From positions 80,199-144,198 of the forward strand of contig NZ_JBMERP010000003.1 of the NCBI RefSeq assembly GCF_049310925.1: a DNA stretch of 64,000 nucleotides, read 5' to 3'. The notes below the pieces were generated by a model, which worked only from the letters and a program-made list of their open reading frames with translations, did not search any database and was not told where the DNA came from. This DNA comes from Virgibacillus_F sp049310925 (GTDB lineage: Bacteria; Bacillota; Bacilli; Bacillales; Amphibacillaceae). The translations under genes and the position numbers were made by a program. Shown one piece after another: positions 15,959-24,481 of this stretch; position 1 is the first letter of the stretch, and every line of letters starts with the position of its first letter.

Positions 15959-17632
15959 TTATTCTTTTAGAGTAAATCTTAGAAGCTTATCATCTTCAGC
16001 CAATTCAATCACTCTATTACTTAAAATACTCATTAATTCTTCATCATCTTTTTTAATTTGGAAATCATTTACTGAAAGGATAAATTGCTTGTTTTCTTTA
16101 ATAGCTATATCATTAGAGATTTTTATAATACTCGCGATTTGTCTATTATCTATTCCACCAGAATAACATGAAGAATCATGTACTAGTAATTCAAGTAATG
16201 AATTATATTTAAAAACCAAGAGATCAACAATAAGTTTTTTTACCTCTCCAACTCCTTCGCCGCCATCCCCCTTTAAATTTAATTCCATTTTAAAGGGCCT
16301 GTTTTTTTGATGCTTTTTTTTAAGCTCTAACGAGAAGAAGGCTGTAACTTGCTCTGTATATATATCTTTAACAGTAGAATAAATGAATTTTTGGTATTTT
16401 TGTACTAACTCTTCATACTTGTCAAATTCTTGTTTAACCTCAGTGTATGCATCTGTTAATTTTAATTCTTTTGCTTCTCTATTCTTAATGGCCTCTTCTA
16501 TGCGAGCCAAATCCCCTTGGTTATATTTCAATTGTTGTAGTTCTAAGCTTTTTGCTTCATATATTTTAATAGCTTCTTGAAATATCTTATTGACAGATAT
16601 TATTTTAGCTATTTCATCAATCTTTGCTGATCTAAATGTAATCTCGCTCTTTAATTCTTCCTGCTTAATTTGTAATTCTTCTATTTTCATCTGAAGTGTA
16701 TTTTTTCTATCTATAAACACAGTATTATAGAAATCTTCTACATCTTTAAACCGTTTAATAACCATTTCTGGAATGTCAACTTCAGCTTTTTTAAATAACA
16801 AGTTAATTTGAGAGTGTGAAATGTCTACCTGATTAGATTCCTCAATAAATTCTTTTAAACGAATAATTTCTAACTTTACAGATTCAAAACTAGACTTTAT
16901 TTTCTTTAACTCATAATTCTTATCTGAATAATTTTTCACCAATTCTAGTTTTTCCTCTGAAATTTCAATTGACGAAATCTTTTGATTTAATTTTTTTATT
17001 TCTTCTTCTTTTTCTAAAACATTTTGGTTAGTGAGAAATATTTTCTCATTTATTTCTTTGGGTTTTATATCACCAAAAATGCTTGTTACTTCTTTCTCAA
17101 TTTTTTTAAGATATTTAAGTTTATCTTGGATTTCATAATATTTTCTAGTTAAGTTGGCGAGGTCATATAAACTGAGTAACGAAAAATAGCTTACATAGTC
17201 TTCTAGTGTAGGTTCAGGCCTTGAACTAATTATATGACTCTTTTGCTTTATAAAGATTTGCTTATTATACAAATTTCTATCTATGCTAAAGAAACTCTTG
17301 TAATCTTTTAAGGAGTTTAATTTACCATTTATTTCCATATCTGAAGATCCTAGTTTTCGAGTAACGTTAAATTCTTCATTTTCATACTTAACTATGGCTA
17401 TTAACTTCCAACCATTGATTTCTTCTTTTACAACAGTTTTATCTTCATTTGCACCGAAAATATAATCAACAAATTTTAAAAGTAAGGTCTTTCCGATACT
17501 GTTTGAGGTTTCCCTGTTTTCATTAGGCTTTGTAATTTTTCCGTAGATGACGGAAGTACCTGTTTCTGAAAAGTTTAGTTTTCTTACTTTCTCACTATTC
17601 GGGTTTTCAATTGTGAGATTTAATATTTTCAT
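15959..17632 (-). CDS. ABC-3C system ATPase (DUF2326, SMC/RecN-like)
   Basis: About 557 aa from the internal ATG at 17632 (MKILNLTIEN); 14 more residues are open upstream but lack an RBS. The divergent Walker A is NSIGKTLL (residues 44-51), then a long coiled-coil middle (about 170-430), and a C-terminal ABC half with GDGGEGVGEVKK (signature region) and VHDSSCYSGGIDNRQ (Walker B/D-loop region). This is the DUF2326 ATPase of the ABC-three-component systems described by Aravind and colleagues as predicted conflict systems. It overlaps the end of the 88-aa gene by about 26 bp. The ATPase is thought to sense invading nucleic acid or its processing and license an effector. Confidence 0.88.
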   Translation of the reverse strand: MKILNLTIENPNSEKVRKLNFSETGTSVIYGKITKPNENRETSNSIGKTLLLKFVDYIFGANEDKTVVKEEINGWKLIAIVKYENEEFNVTRKLGSSDMEINGKLNSLKDYKSFFSIDRNLYNKQIFIKQKSHIISSRPEPTLEDYVSYFSLLSLYDLANLTRKYYEIQDKLKYLKKIEKEVTSIFGDIKPKEINEKIFLTNQNVLEKEEEIKKLNQKISSIEISEEKLELVKNYSDKNYELKKIKSSFESVKLEIIRLKEFIEESNQVDISHSQINLLFKKAEVDIPEMVIKRFKDVEDFYNTVFIDRKNTLQMKIEELQIKQEELKSEITFRSAKIDEIAKIISVNKIFQEAIKIYEAKSLELQQLKYNQGDLARIEEAIKNREAKELKLTDAYTEVKQEFDKYEELVQKYQKFIYSTVKDIYTEQVTAFFSLELKKKHQKNRPFKMELNLKGDGGEGVGEVKKLIVDLLVFKYNSLLELLVHDSSCYSGGIDNRQIASIIKISNDIAIKENKQFILSVNDFQIKKDDEELMSILSNRVIELAEDDKLLRFTLKE

Positions 17633-17873
17633 TAAAAACCATTCCATTCTCGCTATAATTAACCATTCCAACAATATACATAAAATTTATAGTCAATATG
17701 AATTTTTGGTATGTTGGTGGATTTTTCAACTTTTTGGTATTAATATATTTCTTTTGAAAGTCTTTCCATATTGTTTCAACCGGAAGGTGTTTTTTACTTA
17801 AAACACTAAGAATGAAAGAGCTGATACCTAAGAGACTTTCTGAATTGGAAATATATTTATCAGGTAAAATCAC
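17607..17873 (-). CDS. ABC-3C middle component (88 aa)
   Basis: 88 aa. The opening MILPDKYISNSESLLG and the later aromatic stretch LTINFMYIVGMV resemble ABC-3C middle-component proteins, which start with a similar LP-x-KYI/KHI segment and look like small winged-helix adaptors. I recognise this from memory and the exact MC subfamily is uncertain. It overlaps both neighbours (ATGA with the upstream gene; about 26 bp with the ATPase gene), so the operon is translationally coupled. Confidence 0.75.
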   Translation of the reverse strand: MILPDKYISNSESLLGISSFILSVLSKKHLPVETIWKDFQKKYINTKKLKNPPTYQKFILTINFMYIVGMVNYSENGMVFNENIKSHN

Positions 17874-18160
17874 CTTATCACTTCCTCTGTAAAAAATTCA
17901 TCTTTTTCAAATATATCGCAACGGTCAAATATATATACCACTAACATTTTGCAAGGGGTTATCAGCCCTTGACTAAATTCTGCGTATTCAATAATTTGAC
18001 TAATAAGCTTTTCATACAATTTTGTTCCTGAAAGTGTTTCTGATAATGTATCGTAGGACGAAATAATATAACTCTTTACTCTATTAAATTTATCTGAATA
18101 TAATAAGTCCTGATTAATTGTTGAAATCATTTTTTCTACTACATCTAACTGGTTAATCAT
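17870..18160 (-). CDS. C-terminal part of split ABC-3C third component
   Basis: A 96-aa helical fragment ending in VVYIFDRCDIFEKDEF, a pattern I associate with the C terminus of ABC-3C CTD proteins. No ribosome-binding site is seen. The frame is open upstream to 18204 (IGLNNLNDKKEEIEK), which joins smoothly to the preceding gene if one base is slipped at the A8 tract (18205-18212). So it is most likely the C-terminal domain of the same protein, not a separate gene. Alternative: an independently translated second small subunit. Confidence 0.65.
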   Translation of the reverse strand: MINQLDVVEKMISTINQDLLYSDKFNRVKSYIISSYDTLSETLSGTKLYEKLISQIIEYAEFSQGLITPCKMLVVYIFDRCDIFEKDEFFTEEVIR

Positions 18161-18195
18161 TTTTTCTATTTCTTCTTTTTTATCATTGAGGTTAT

Positions 18196-18870
18196 TTAAA
18201 CCAATTTTTTTTCTGAAGAGATTCTATCATAACTCTTATTAGTTTCATTTGAAAATATTTTTTCTTGAACCATACCAGATAGAACGTCTATAACTTCATA
18301 CATCATCTTTGCACTAATTGCGTTATGATCGATAATTGATCTTACTCTTAATATTGTACTTAAGGATATTAAATCATTAATTTCCATAATCTCTAATATA
18401 TCTCTTATGTAAGCGACATTTGTAACCTCATATTCAAATTTCTCACCGTACTTTTTTTCTAGTTTCTCACATTCAAGTTTATAATACCTCTCACTATCGT
18501 GTGGTAAATTCCGATCAATCGTGTTAACTATAAACACAAATTTTTTCAGTCCTTTTCCCCACTTACCATGAGTGTATATTAAATCAAGCAGCTTGCTAAA
18601 GTCCTCTGAAAATTTACTCTGCATATCTTTCCTTAGGCTATTTTTCATTTGCTGCGGAGAATAAATTTGGTAAAAAAGTTGGTCTTCAACAACCCATCCA
18701 TCGTTTTTATCATCCCCACCAGATGAATTAGGCATTTCATATGTTTTGTTGCAAAAAGTATAATATCTCTTTAAGATTTCTCCAACTTTAACTTGGAAAT
18801 TTATATCAGTTGTACTTTTTAATTCTAGTACTATCGCCTCTATATAATCATACTTATCCATTCCACTCAA
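18196..18870 (-). CDS. N-terminal part of ABC-3C third component (effector/CTD protein)
   Basis: About 224 aa. TTG 18870 is the likely start: GAGGGGGGAAG (18875-18886 region) is a strong SD, and an upstream in-frame ATG (18894) runs through that SD. Residues 51-72 (GGDDKNDG ... FYQIYSP) match a motif common near the start of ABC-3C third components with a nuclease-like fold; the Q-x-Y end lacks the usual lysine, so activity is uncertain. A middle segment follows (WGKGLKKFVFIVN...NLPHD). The frame ends at 18196 (SSEKKLV) right after an A8 run; slipping -1 there extends it to about 333 aa. Confidence 0.7.
   Translation of the reverse strand: MSGMDKYDYIEAIVLELKSTTDINFQVKVGEILKRYYTFCNKTYEMPNSSGGDDKNDGWVVEDQLFYQIYSPQQMKNSLRKDMQSKFSEDFSKLLDLIYTHGKWGKGLKKFVFIVNTIDRNLPHDSERYYKLECEKLEKKYGEKFEYEVTNVAYIRDILEIMEINDLISLSTILRVRSIIDHNAISAKMMYEVIDVLSGMVQEKIFSNETNKSYDRISSEKKLV
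18205..18212 (-). other. A8 slippery tract (frameshift point)
   Basis: Eight consecutive A on the minus strand (GAA AAA AAA TTG). In frame 0 translation stops 3 codons later; in the -1 frame it continues through 15 codons into the 96-aa ORF with no stop. Suited to ribosomal or transcriptional slippage, but also a typical site of mutation or sequencing error. Confidence 0.7.
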
Positions 18871-19096
18871 AACTCTTCCCCCCTCATCAAACATAGTTTT
18901 TTGTTCGTCTTAGTGCATGGTTTCTTTATCATTTTCCGACAGAAGACTCCCACTTCAAGGAATGTGAAGGGCGTAGCCCAATAAGTAAGTGGGAGATGAA
19001 TGTCGGTTAGGCGTGAGCCTAAATGCTTTTGCTCTTGATTGTTCAAAACCCGTCATGGTATAATCAGTCTTAATTAGTAGAAAGGTTGATATAACA

Positions 19097-19495
19097 ATGA
19101 AATTAGATGGTAATAATCATTCAGTGTTCTTGTTGTATTATCACCTTGTGTTAGTCGTTAAATACCGAAGAAAAGTCATTGATGATACGATTTCTGATTA
19201 CGCAAAAGAAAAATTTGTATCAATAGGTGAAAAATACAACATTTCCTTAATTGAATGGAATCATGATTATGACCATATTCACATTCTATTTAAGGCACAC
19301 CCGAACACTGAATTATCAAAGTTCATTAACACTTACAAAAGTGCAAGTTCAAGACTAATCAAAAAGGAATTTCCACAAATAAGGAAACATCTGTGGAAAG
19401 AAATGTTTTGGTCAAGAAGTTTTTGCTTGCTGACTACTGGCGGTAGTCCGATCAACGTTGTGAAAAAGTATATTGAAAATCAAGGTTTAAAGTGA
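19097..19495 (+). CDS. tnpA: IS200/IS605 Y1 transposase TnpA
   Basis: 132 aa, full length for Y1 HUH transposases. The HUH motif is HIH (H60, H62) in NHDYDHIHILF; the nucleophile tyrosine is Y125 in KKYIENQG. It excises and inserts single-stranded DNA using the end hairpins. All catalytic residues are present, so the element could be active. The stop codon lies 10 bases before the tnpB start. Confidence 0.95.
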   Translation: MKLDGNNHSVFLLYYHLVLVVKYRRKVIDDTISDYAKEKFVSIGEKYNISLIEWNHDYDHIHILFKAHPNTELSKFINTYKSASSRLIKKEFPQIRKHLWKEMFWSRSFCLLTTGGSPINVVKKYIENQGLK

Positions 19496-19505
19496 GGTGA
19501 AATCA

Positions 19506-20627
19506 ATGTTTGTCAACAAAGCATATAAATTTAGAATCTACCCAAGTAAAGAGCAAGAAATTCTAATCGCTAAGACGATTGGTTGCAGTCGTTTTGTATT
19601 TAATCACTTTTTAGATAAGTGGAATAGCACATACAAGGAGACGGGTAAAGGCTTAACTTATGGTGCTTGTTCTTCTCAATTAACGAAACTAAAGAAAGAG
19701 TTGGTGTGGCTGAAAGAAGTTGACAGCATTGCTGTTCAATCATCACTTAAGAATCTTGCTGATTCGTACTCAAGATTCTTTAAGAAGCAGAATAAATCTC
19801 CACGTTTCAAGTCTAAGAAGAACAGAGTGCAGTCTTACACAACAAAACATACTAACGGCAATATTGCGATTATCGACAATAAGATTAAGTTACCTAAACT
19901 TGGATTAGTTAAGTTTGCGAAAAGTCGTGAAGTCGATGGTCGCATTCTTAATGCTACTGTTAGACGTAACCCATCAGGTAAATACGTTGTATCTATCCTT
20001 GTAGAAACAGAAGTGCATGAGTTACCTAAAACGGATTCTTCTGTGGGTATTGATGTTGGACTGAAAGAGTTTGCTATTCTTTCTGATGGAACAGTGTACA
20101 AGAATCATAGATACTTTCGCACATTAGAAAAGAAATTAGCAAAAGCACAGCGTATACTATCAAGACGGCAAAAAGGTTCTTCTAACTGGCATAAACAACG
20201 AATTAAGGTCGCACGACTTCACGAAAAAATCACCAACGCACGTAATGACTACTTGCACAAAATCTCTACCGATATTGTCAAAAACCACGACATCATTGGG
20301 ATTGAAGATTTGCAGGTATCAAATATGCTTAAGAATCATAAGTTGGCGAAAGCCATCAGTGAAGTAAGTTGGTCGCAATTCCGTACGATGCTTGAGTATA
20401 AGGCGAATTGGTACGGCAAACAGGTTGTGAAGGTTGCTAAGAACTTCCCATCAAGCCAACTATGTTCATGTTGTGGCTATCGTAATAAAGACGTTAAGAA
20501 TCTCGCATTGCGTGAATGGACATGTAGAGAATGTGGTGAACATCACGACAGAGATATTAACGCAAGTATAAATCTTAAAAATGAAGCTATAAGGCTTCTA
20601 ACTGTAGGAACTACAGGGATAGCCTAA
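19506..20627 (+). CDS. tnpB: TnpB RNA-guided nuclease (IS605 accessory)
   Basis: 373 aa from ATG 19506 (SD GAGGTGA). N-terminal HTH region (KFRIYPSKEQE), RuvC-like nuclease with all three acidic positions: D in GIDVGLKEF, E in GIEDLQVSN, D in HDRDINAS. Zinc finger CSCCGY ... CRECGEHH. TnpB uses an RNA from the right end of the IS to cut DNA next to the TAM, which preserves the IS copy. Length and residues look intact. Confidence 0.95.
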   Translation: MFVNKAYKFRIYPSKEQEILIAKTIGCSRFVFNHFLDKWNSTYKETGKGLTYGACSSQLTKLKKELVWLKEVDSIAVQSSLKNLADSYSRFFKKQNKSPRFKSKKNRVQSYTTKHTNGNIAIIDNKIKLPKLGLVKFAKSREVDGRILNATVRRNPSGKYVVSILVETEVHELPKTDSSVGIDVGLKEFAILSDGTVYKNHRYFRTLEKKLAKAQRILSRRQKGSSNWHKQRIKVARLHEKITNARNDYLHKISTDIVKNHDIIGIEDLQVSNMLKNHKLAKAISEVSWSQFRTMLEYKANWYGKQVVKVAKNFPSSQLCSCCGYRNKDVKNLALREWTCRECGEHHDRDINASINLKNEAIRLLTVGTTGIA

Positions 20628-20711
20628 TCAATAACTGGCGGTTACGCTGGTGTTCTTAGGAATCTCCCACTTCAAACAGACCGCAAGGTCGTTAAGTGGT
20701 GAGAGGTTCAA
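20560..20711 (+). ncRNA. Predicted TnpB guide RNA scaffold (omega/reRNA)
   Basis: By family rule the guide RNA covers the tnpB 3' end and the IS right end, with the guide read from the flank. Here the right-end hairpin (20663-20704) ends at TTCAA, so the guide would start at 20712 (TGGAATTGGACTCATAATC). The 5' limit is a guess. Confidence 0.5.
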
Positions 20712-20809
20712 TGGAATTGGACTCATAATCAGGAAGATAAGTTAATTTTTAGCTTGAGTATATAATTTCGACAATAAATTCATAAATCCTTCTTTTAAGT
20801 CACATAAAA

Positions 20810-21000
20810 TACCCTAGTCATATTCGGACTGGGTTCAGTTATTCTTGTAAGAATCGTATAAGAACGGATATATTCAAACTTATCCGTATGATTCATAGTT
20901 AAGCTAACTTTCAAGCTACCTCAAGGCTTTCGCCTATTCATCGACTTGCCGAAAGTTTCTAAACTATGAATCGTAGGTTCGAATCCTGCCAAGGGTATCA
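20810..21000 (+). ncRNA. Structured RNA-like segment with tRNA-like 3' end
   Basis: A T-arm is clear: GTAGG (20973-20977), loop TTCGAAT, CCTGC (20985-20989). It is followed by CAAGGGT (20990-20996), which pairs at 6 of 7 positions with ACCCTAG at 20811-20817. Between them lie nested hairpins: ACGGATA/TATCCGT (20874-20887 region), GATTCATAGTT/AACTATGAATC (20889-20899 with 20963-20973) and AACTTTC/GAAAGTT. At 187 bases it is too long for a tRNA. It may be a tRNA-like RNA, or a tRNA-derived attachment site of the truncated integrase beside it. Confidence 0.4.
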
Positions 21001-21083
21001 AACAATTACTTGACGCTATTTTATCGGCAATTCTTACGATAAGCTATTCGGCAAGCACACATTTTAACCTAATATGTACGAGT

Positions 21084-21130
21084 AGCCTAAAGTCTCTTTT
21101 CCATTCTAATAACGGGAAGGAGGCTTTTTT
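21084..21130 (+). promoter_or_regulatory. Leader hairpin covering SD of the truncated integrase
   Basis: AGCCT (21084-21088) pairs with AGGCT (21121-21125), and CTTTTCC (21096-21102) with GGGAAGG (21114-21120), then TTTTT. The 3' arm GGGAAGGAGG is the ribosome site of the TTG-started integrase at 21134. Same design as at 8953-8998. Confidence 0.5.
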
Positions 21131-21133
21131 ACG

Positions 21134-21640
21134 TTGGCTAACCGAAAAGGTAGACCGTTTGTTAAACGCGCACGGCTTCAAAAGTATATTCACCGGCAAC
21201 AGCGTCAATTTATCGCTAGAGGAACGCTAGAGTACGTTAATTCCTATAAGCAGTCGAAGGTATGCGCCAAAGGACATTGGACCAGTATCGTCTCTTTTAT
21301 TTGGCTATTTACAACGTGGCTAGGTGAAAGCTATTCGGACATATACCACATAAACGAAATTACTAGCGGACATATTCGCCAGTCTTTTATTTATTTGTCA
21401 GAGGAACAACACAACCAATGTAGGCAGGAATACGGGCTATCACTCTATACGGTAAACATTCGGATTAGGTTGCTAAAATTGTACTTTACAGCATTGCATA
21501 AAGAGGAAGTTATCGACATGAATCCAACTGCGACTATAAAACTAATGAAAGTTGAAGAGGATAACTTCGAACCTCGACTTTTTCTAAATTCATTCGATAT
21601 TCTGAATAATTGTGTTAAAATAAATATATGGAGATTGTAA
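21134..21640 (+). pseudogene. Truncated tyrosine integrase (N-terminal domain only)
   Basis: 168 aa from TTG 21134. It has the basic N terminus and SAM-like core-binding domain (about residues 30-145, ending LHKEEVIDMNPTATIKLM) but no catalytic domain: R, HxxR and Tyr are all absent. From about 21585 the codon style changes to AT-rich and the tail (NSFDILNNCVKINIWRL) looks unrelated. It was apparently cut when the restriction gene cassette entered. It shares its leader design with the intact integrase and is a relic of a second element or a duplicated int. Confidence 0.8.
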
Positions 21641-21769
21641 GGGAAGGGATTGTTCTTAAACTAACGTGAGAGGGTTTACTGGAATAAGAACTAGTATAAT
21701 ATTGATAAGAAAATTTTGTACATTCAATTATAGGTGATTTTCTTGCGTTTAGATTTAGGGGGAATTTTA

Positions 21770-24481
21770 ATGAATAATGAAAGCAGAAGTGAAGTATTAA
21801 ATAAAGCATTAGCATTCGTTAAAGAACATGAAAATGATCGTGATGAAAAACAACAAGCTCAAATGTGGGTTAGAGATTTCTTAGAAGCATTTGGAGTACC
21901 ATACCAAAAGATTAAGTTAGGTTTCGAATGGCGTGTAAATATCGATGGGAACACTAAATTTGTTGACCACTTGATAAACGGAACCTTACTTATAGAAATG
22001 AAGTCTAGGGACAAAGACTTAGATAAAGCGAAGTCACAAGCCTATCGTTATGTGATGAATTTATCCAATGAGGACTTACCAAGATATGTAATGATTTCTA
22101 ATTTTAAGCGTATCCGACTATATGACCTTTCTAGTGATGGTACATGGGATTTTCTTATAACAGACTTACCGAAATATATTGATCTATTTGGATTTTTAGT
22201 AGGGAAGCAAATAAACGTAGCTATTCCAAAGAACCCTGTGAATGAGAAAGCAGCTAAGATGATGGAAACTCTTCACAAGAAATTACTAGAATCTAAGTAT
22301 CCGCGGAACTTTGCAGATCTACTTATGACTCGCATTGTATTCTGTTTGTTCGCTGATGATAGTGGCATTTTCAAACAGGATCAGTTTACCAATTACTTGA
22401 GGAACGAAACAAGAGAAGATGGAAGTGATCTTGTTGACAGATTAGCTGTCCTTTTTCAAGTATTAAATACAACAGAAGATGAACGTTTTCAAGCTGATGT
22501 GTTAAAAAACTTTCCTTATATAAATGGTGGTTTATTTGAACATCCACAACTTACAGGGTTACCGTTAACCAAAGAAATCCGAACGCACTTGATTGAAACT
22601 TCAGAACTTGATTGGAGTCGAATTTCACCAGTAATCTTTGGTTCCATGTTTGAAGCAGCTATGGATGATACACGGAGGCATAATCTAGGAGCACATTACA
22701 CGTCTGAAATCAATATTATGAAGGTTATTGATAGTTTGTTCTTGGAAGATTTGAAAGAGGAATTTGAGCATATACGCAAATTGAAGCATGGTCGAGATAG
22801 ACGATTATTAGAGTTTCATGATAAATTATCTAACTTGAAATTTTTGGACCCAGCTTGTGGTTCAGGGAATTTTCTTATCGTTGCATATCGTGAGTTAAGA
22901 AGATTAGAGCATGAGGTTATTGATGAGATTCTCCATGGACAAGCCGTGTTTGATATTGGTGAATTGATTAAGGTTGAGGTAGCACAGTTTTACGGACTAG
23001 AGGTTGTTCCTTATGCTGTTTCTATTGCTAAAGTTGGATTATGGCTTATGGATCATTTGATGAATCGTGAAGCCAGTGAATTATTTGGGAGATTATTCTT
23101 ACGACTACCACTACATGCGGGGGCAAATGTTGTAAATGCCGATGCATTGCAAGTCGATTGGCAAGAAATAGTTACAACGGGTGAATTGAATTACATTTTA
23201 GGGAATCCTCCGTTTTTAGGGGCAAAAAAAATGTCTAAAGAAAGCAAGCAGATATTAAAGGAAGTCGCGCCTAAAATGAAAGGAATTTCAAATCTAGACT
23301 TTGTAGCTGGTTGGTTTATTAAAGCAGCTAGATTAATGCAGGAAAATCAAAATATAAAATCTTCTTTAGTTTCAACAAATTCAATTTCACAGGGGATTCA
23401 AGCAACATTGTTATGGCGAGAGTTGCGTACTATGAATATAAATATAAATTTTGCTCACCAGACGTTTAGTTGGAATAATGAGGCAAATGTTATGGTGGTT
23501 ATAATTGGTTTTTCAACGCAAAATCAAAAAGAAAAAACTTTATTTACCTATACAAACAAGAAAGGTAATCCTAATAAGAATGTTGTAAGTTCTATTAATG
23601 AATATTTGATTGATGAACCATTTTTATTAATAGACCCTAATACTAGAAAACAAATTTCGGGCTATCCACCAATGACTTTAGGAAGTCTTCCATTAGATAA
23701 TCAGCAATACATACTCTTGGAAGATGAAAAAAATGAAATTATCAAAAAGTACCCTGAGATGGTAAATTATATTCACCCTTATTTCGGTAGTCAAGAACTA
23801 CTAGAACCTAATAAGTATAAGAGATTTATTATTTATGCTAAAGATATTCCGTTTAACCGACTAATGAAAATGCTTGAGATACAAAAACGTGTAGAAAACG
23901 TTAAGAGGTTTAGATCAACTGTTGCTCAAGAAGATAGAAAATTAAGCAAAACACCTTTGTTATTTAAGCGTGATAGGTACTGGAAACAAAAAGTACTGAT
24001 TGTTCCTAGAACAAGTTCTGGCGGAAGAGAGTATGTTCCAATGGGATATTATGATGAAAATGTAATTGTTAGTGATGCGGCTTATCAAGTTGCAGATGCT
24101 TCTTTGTTATTATTTGGCTTCTTAGAATCTAAGATGCACACCAGATGGATTAATCTTGTTTCAGGGAAACTTAAGGGAGACTTTAGGTACTCTAATACTC
24201 TTTGTTATAACACATTTCCGTTTCCACCTATTAATAGCAAAAATAAAATAAGGGTTGAAAATATATCAAAACAAATATTAGATACAAGAGAAAAATACTT
24301 CAATGAGGGAAATAGCCTTCGTGACCTATATGGTAAGATTATGCCAACTGATTTATTGTTGTTACATGAAAAATTGGATAAAGTAATCGAAACATTATAC
24401 AGGAAAAAGGCATTCAATTCAGATGAGGAAAGAGTAAAGCACTTAATCAAGGTATATCAAAAAGAAGTTTACAAAGGGTGA
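21770..24481 (+). CDS. MmeI-type (type IIL/IIG) restriction-modification enzyme
   Basis: About 903 aa from ATG 21770 (SD AGGGGGAA); a longer 915-aa reading from 21734 lacks an SD. The N-terminal nuclease has D66...E76-M-K78 (PD-ExK). The helical linker carries ADDSGIF, INGGLFEHP and LGAHYTSE, hallmarks of the MmeI family. Methyltransferase motifs: LDPACGSGNF (SAM, about residue 360) and GNPPF (motif IV, adenine-N6, about 480). The C-terminal target recognition domain covers about 600-900. One protein both cuts and methylates, so no partner gene is needed. Complete and probably active. Confidence 0.92.
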   Translation: MNNESRSEVLNKALAFVKEHENDRDEKQQAQMWVRDFLEAFGVPYQKIKLGFEWRVNIDGNTKFVDHLINGTLLIEMKSRDKDLDKAKSQAYRYVMNLSNEDLPRYVMISNFKRIRLYDLSSDGTWDFLITDLPKYIDLFGFLVGKQINVAIPKNPVNEKAAKMMETLHKKLLESKYPRNFADLLMTRIVFCLFADDSGIFKQDQFTNYLRNETREDGSDLVDRLAVLFQVLNTTEDERFQADVLKNFPYINGGLFEHPQLTGLPLTKEIRTHLIETSELDWSRISPVIFGSMFEAAMDDTRRHNLGAHYTSEINIMKVIDSLFLEDLKEEFEHIRKLKHGRDRRLLEFHDKLSNLKFLDPACGSGNFLIVAYRELRRLEHEVIDEILHGQAVFDIGELIKVEVAQFYGLEVVPYAVSIAKVGLWLMDHLMNREASELFGRLFLRLPLHAGANVVNADALQVDWQEIVTTGELNYILGNPPFLGAKKMSKESKQILKEVAPKMKGISNLDFVAGWFIKAARLMQENQNIKSSLVSTNSISQGIQATLLWRELRTMNININFAHQTFSWNNEANVMVVIIGFSTQNQKEKTLFTYTNKKGNPNKNVVSSINEYLIDEPFLLIDPNTRKQISGYPPMTLGSLPLDNQQYILLEDEKNEIIKKYPEMVNYIHPYFGSQELLEPNKYKRFIIYAKDIPFNRLMKMLEIQKRVENVKRFRSTVAQEDRKLSKTPLLFKRDRYWKQKVLIVPRTSSGGREYVPMGYYDENVIVSDAAYQVADASLLLFGFLESKMHTRWINLVSGKLKGDFRYSNTLCYNTFPFPPINSKNKIRVENISKQILDTREKYFNEGNSLRDLYGKIMPTDLLLLHEKLDKVIETLYRKKAFNSDEERVKHLIKVYQKEVYKG

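Larger units (their letters stand above)
18930..20711 (+). mobile_element. IS200/IS605-family insertion sequence (tnpA + tnpB)
   Basis: About 1.78 kb. The left end follows TTTAT (18925-18929) and carries a hairpin with CTCCCACTT/AAGTGGGAG arms (18947-18995). The right end carries a related hairpin (TCTCCCACTT with AAGTGGTGAGA, 20663-20704) and ends at TTCAA (20707-20711). Boundaries are inferred from family rules (no target duplication, 5' target/TAM, TCAA-type right end). It sits 60 bp upstream of the ABC-3C operon start, in the opposite orientation. Confidence 0.85.
20628..21133. other. Non-coding stretch between tnpB and second integrase
   Basis: About 500 bp without a gene. It holds the IS right end (to 20711), the original sequence upstream of the ABC-3C operon (20712-20800), a cluster of inverted repeats with a tRNA-like end (20810-21000) and the leader hairpin of the next integrase (21084-21130). 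Confidence 0.7.

Noticed and set aside
20810..21000. Complete tRNA gene or group I intron in a tRNA
   Set aside because: No normal D and anticodon arms, 187 bases is too long for a tRNA, and the extra about 110 bases are too few for a group I intron and lack its core motifs.
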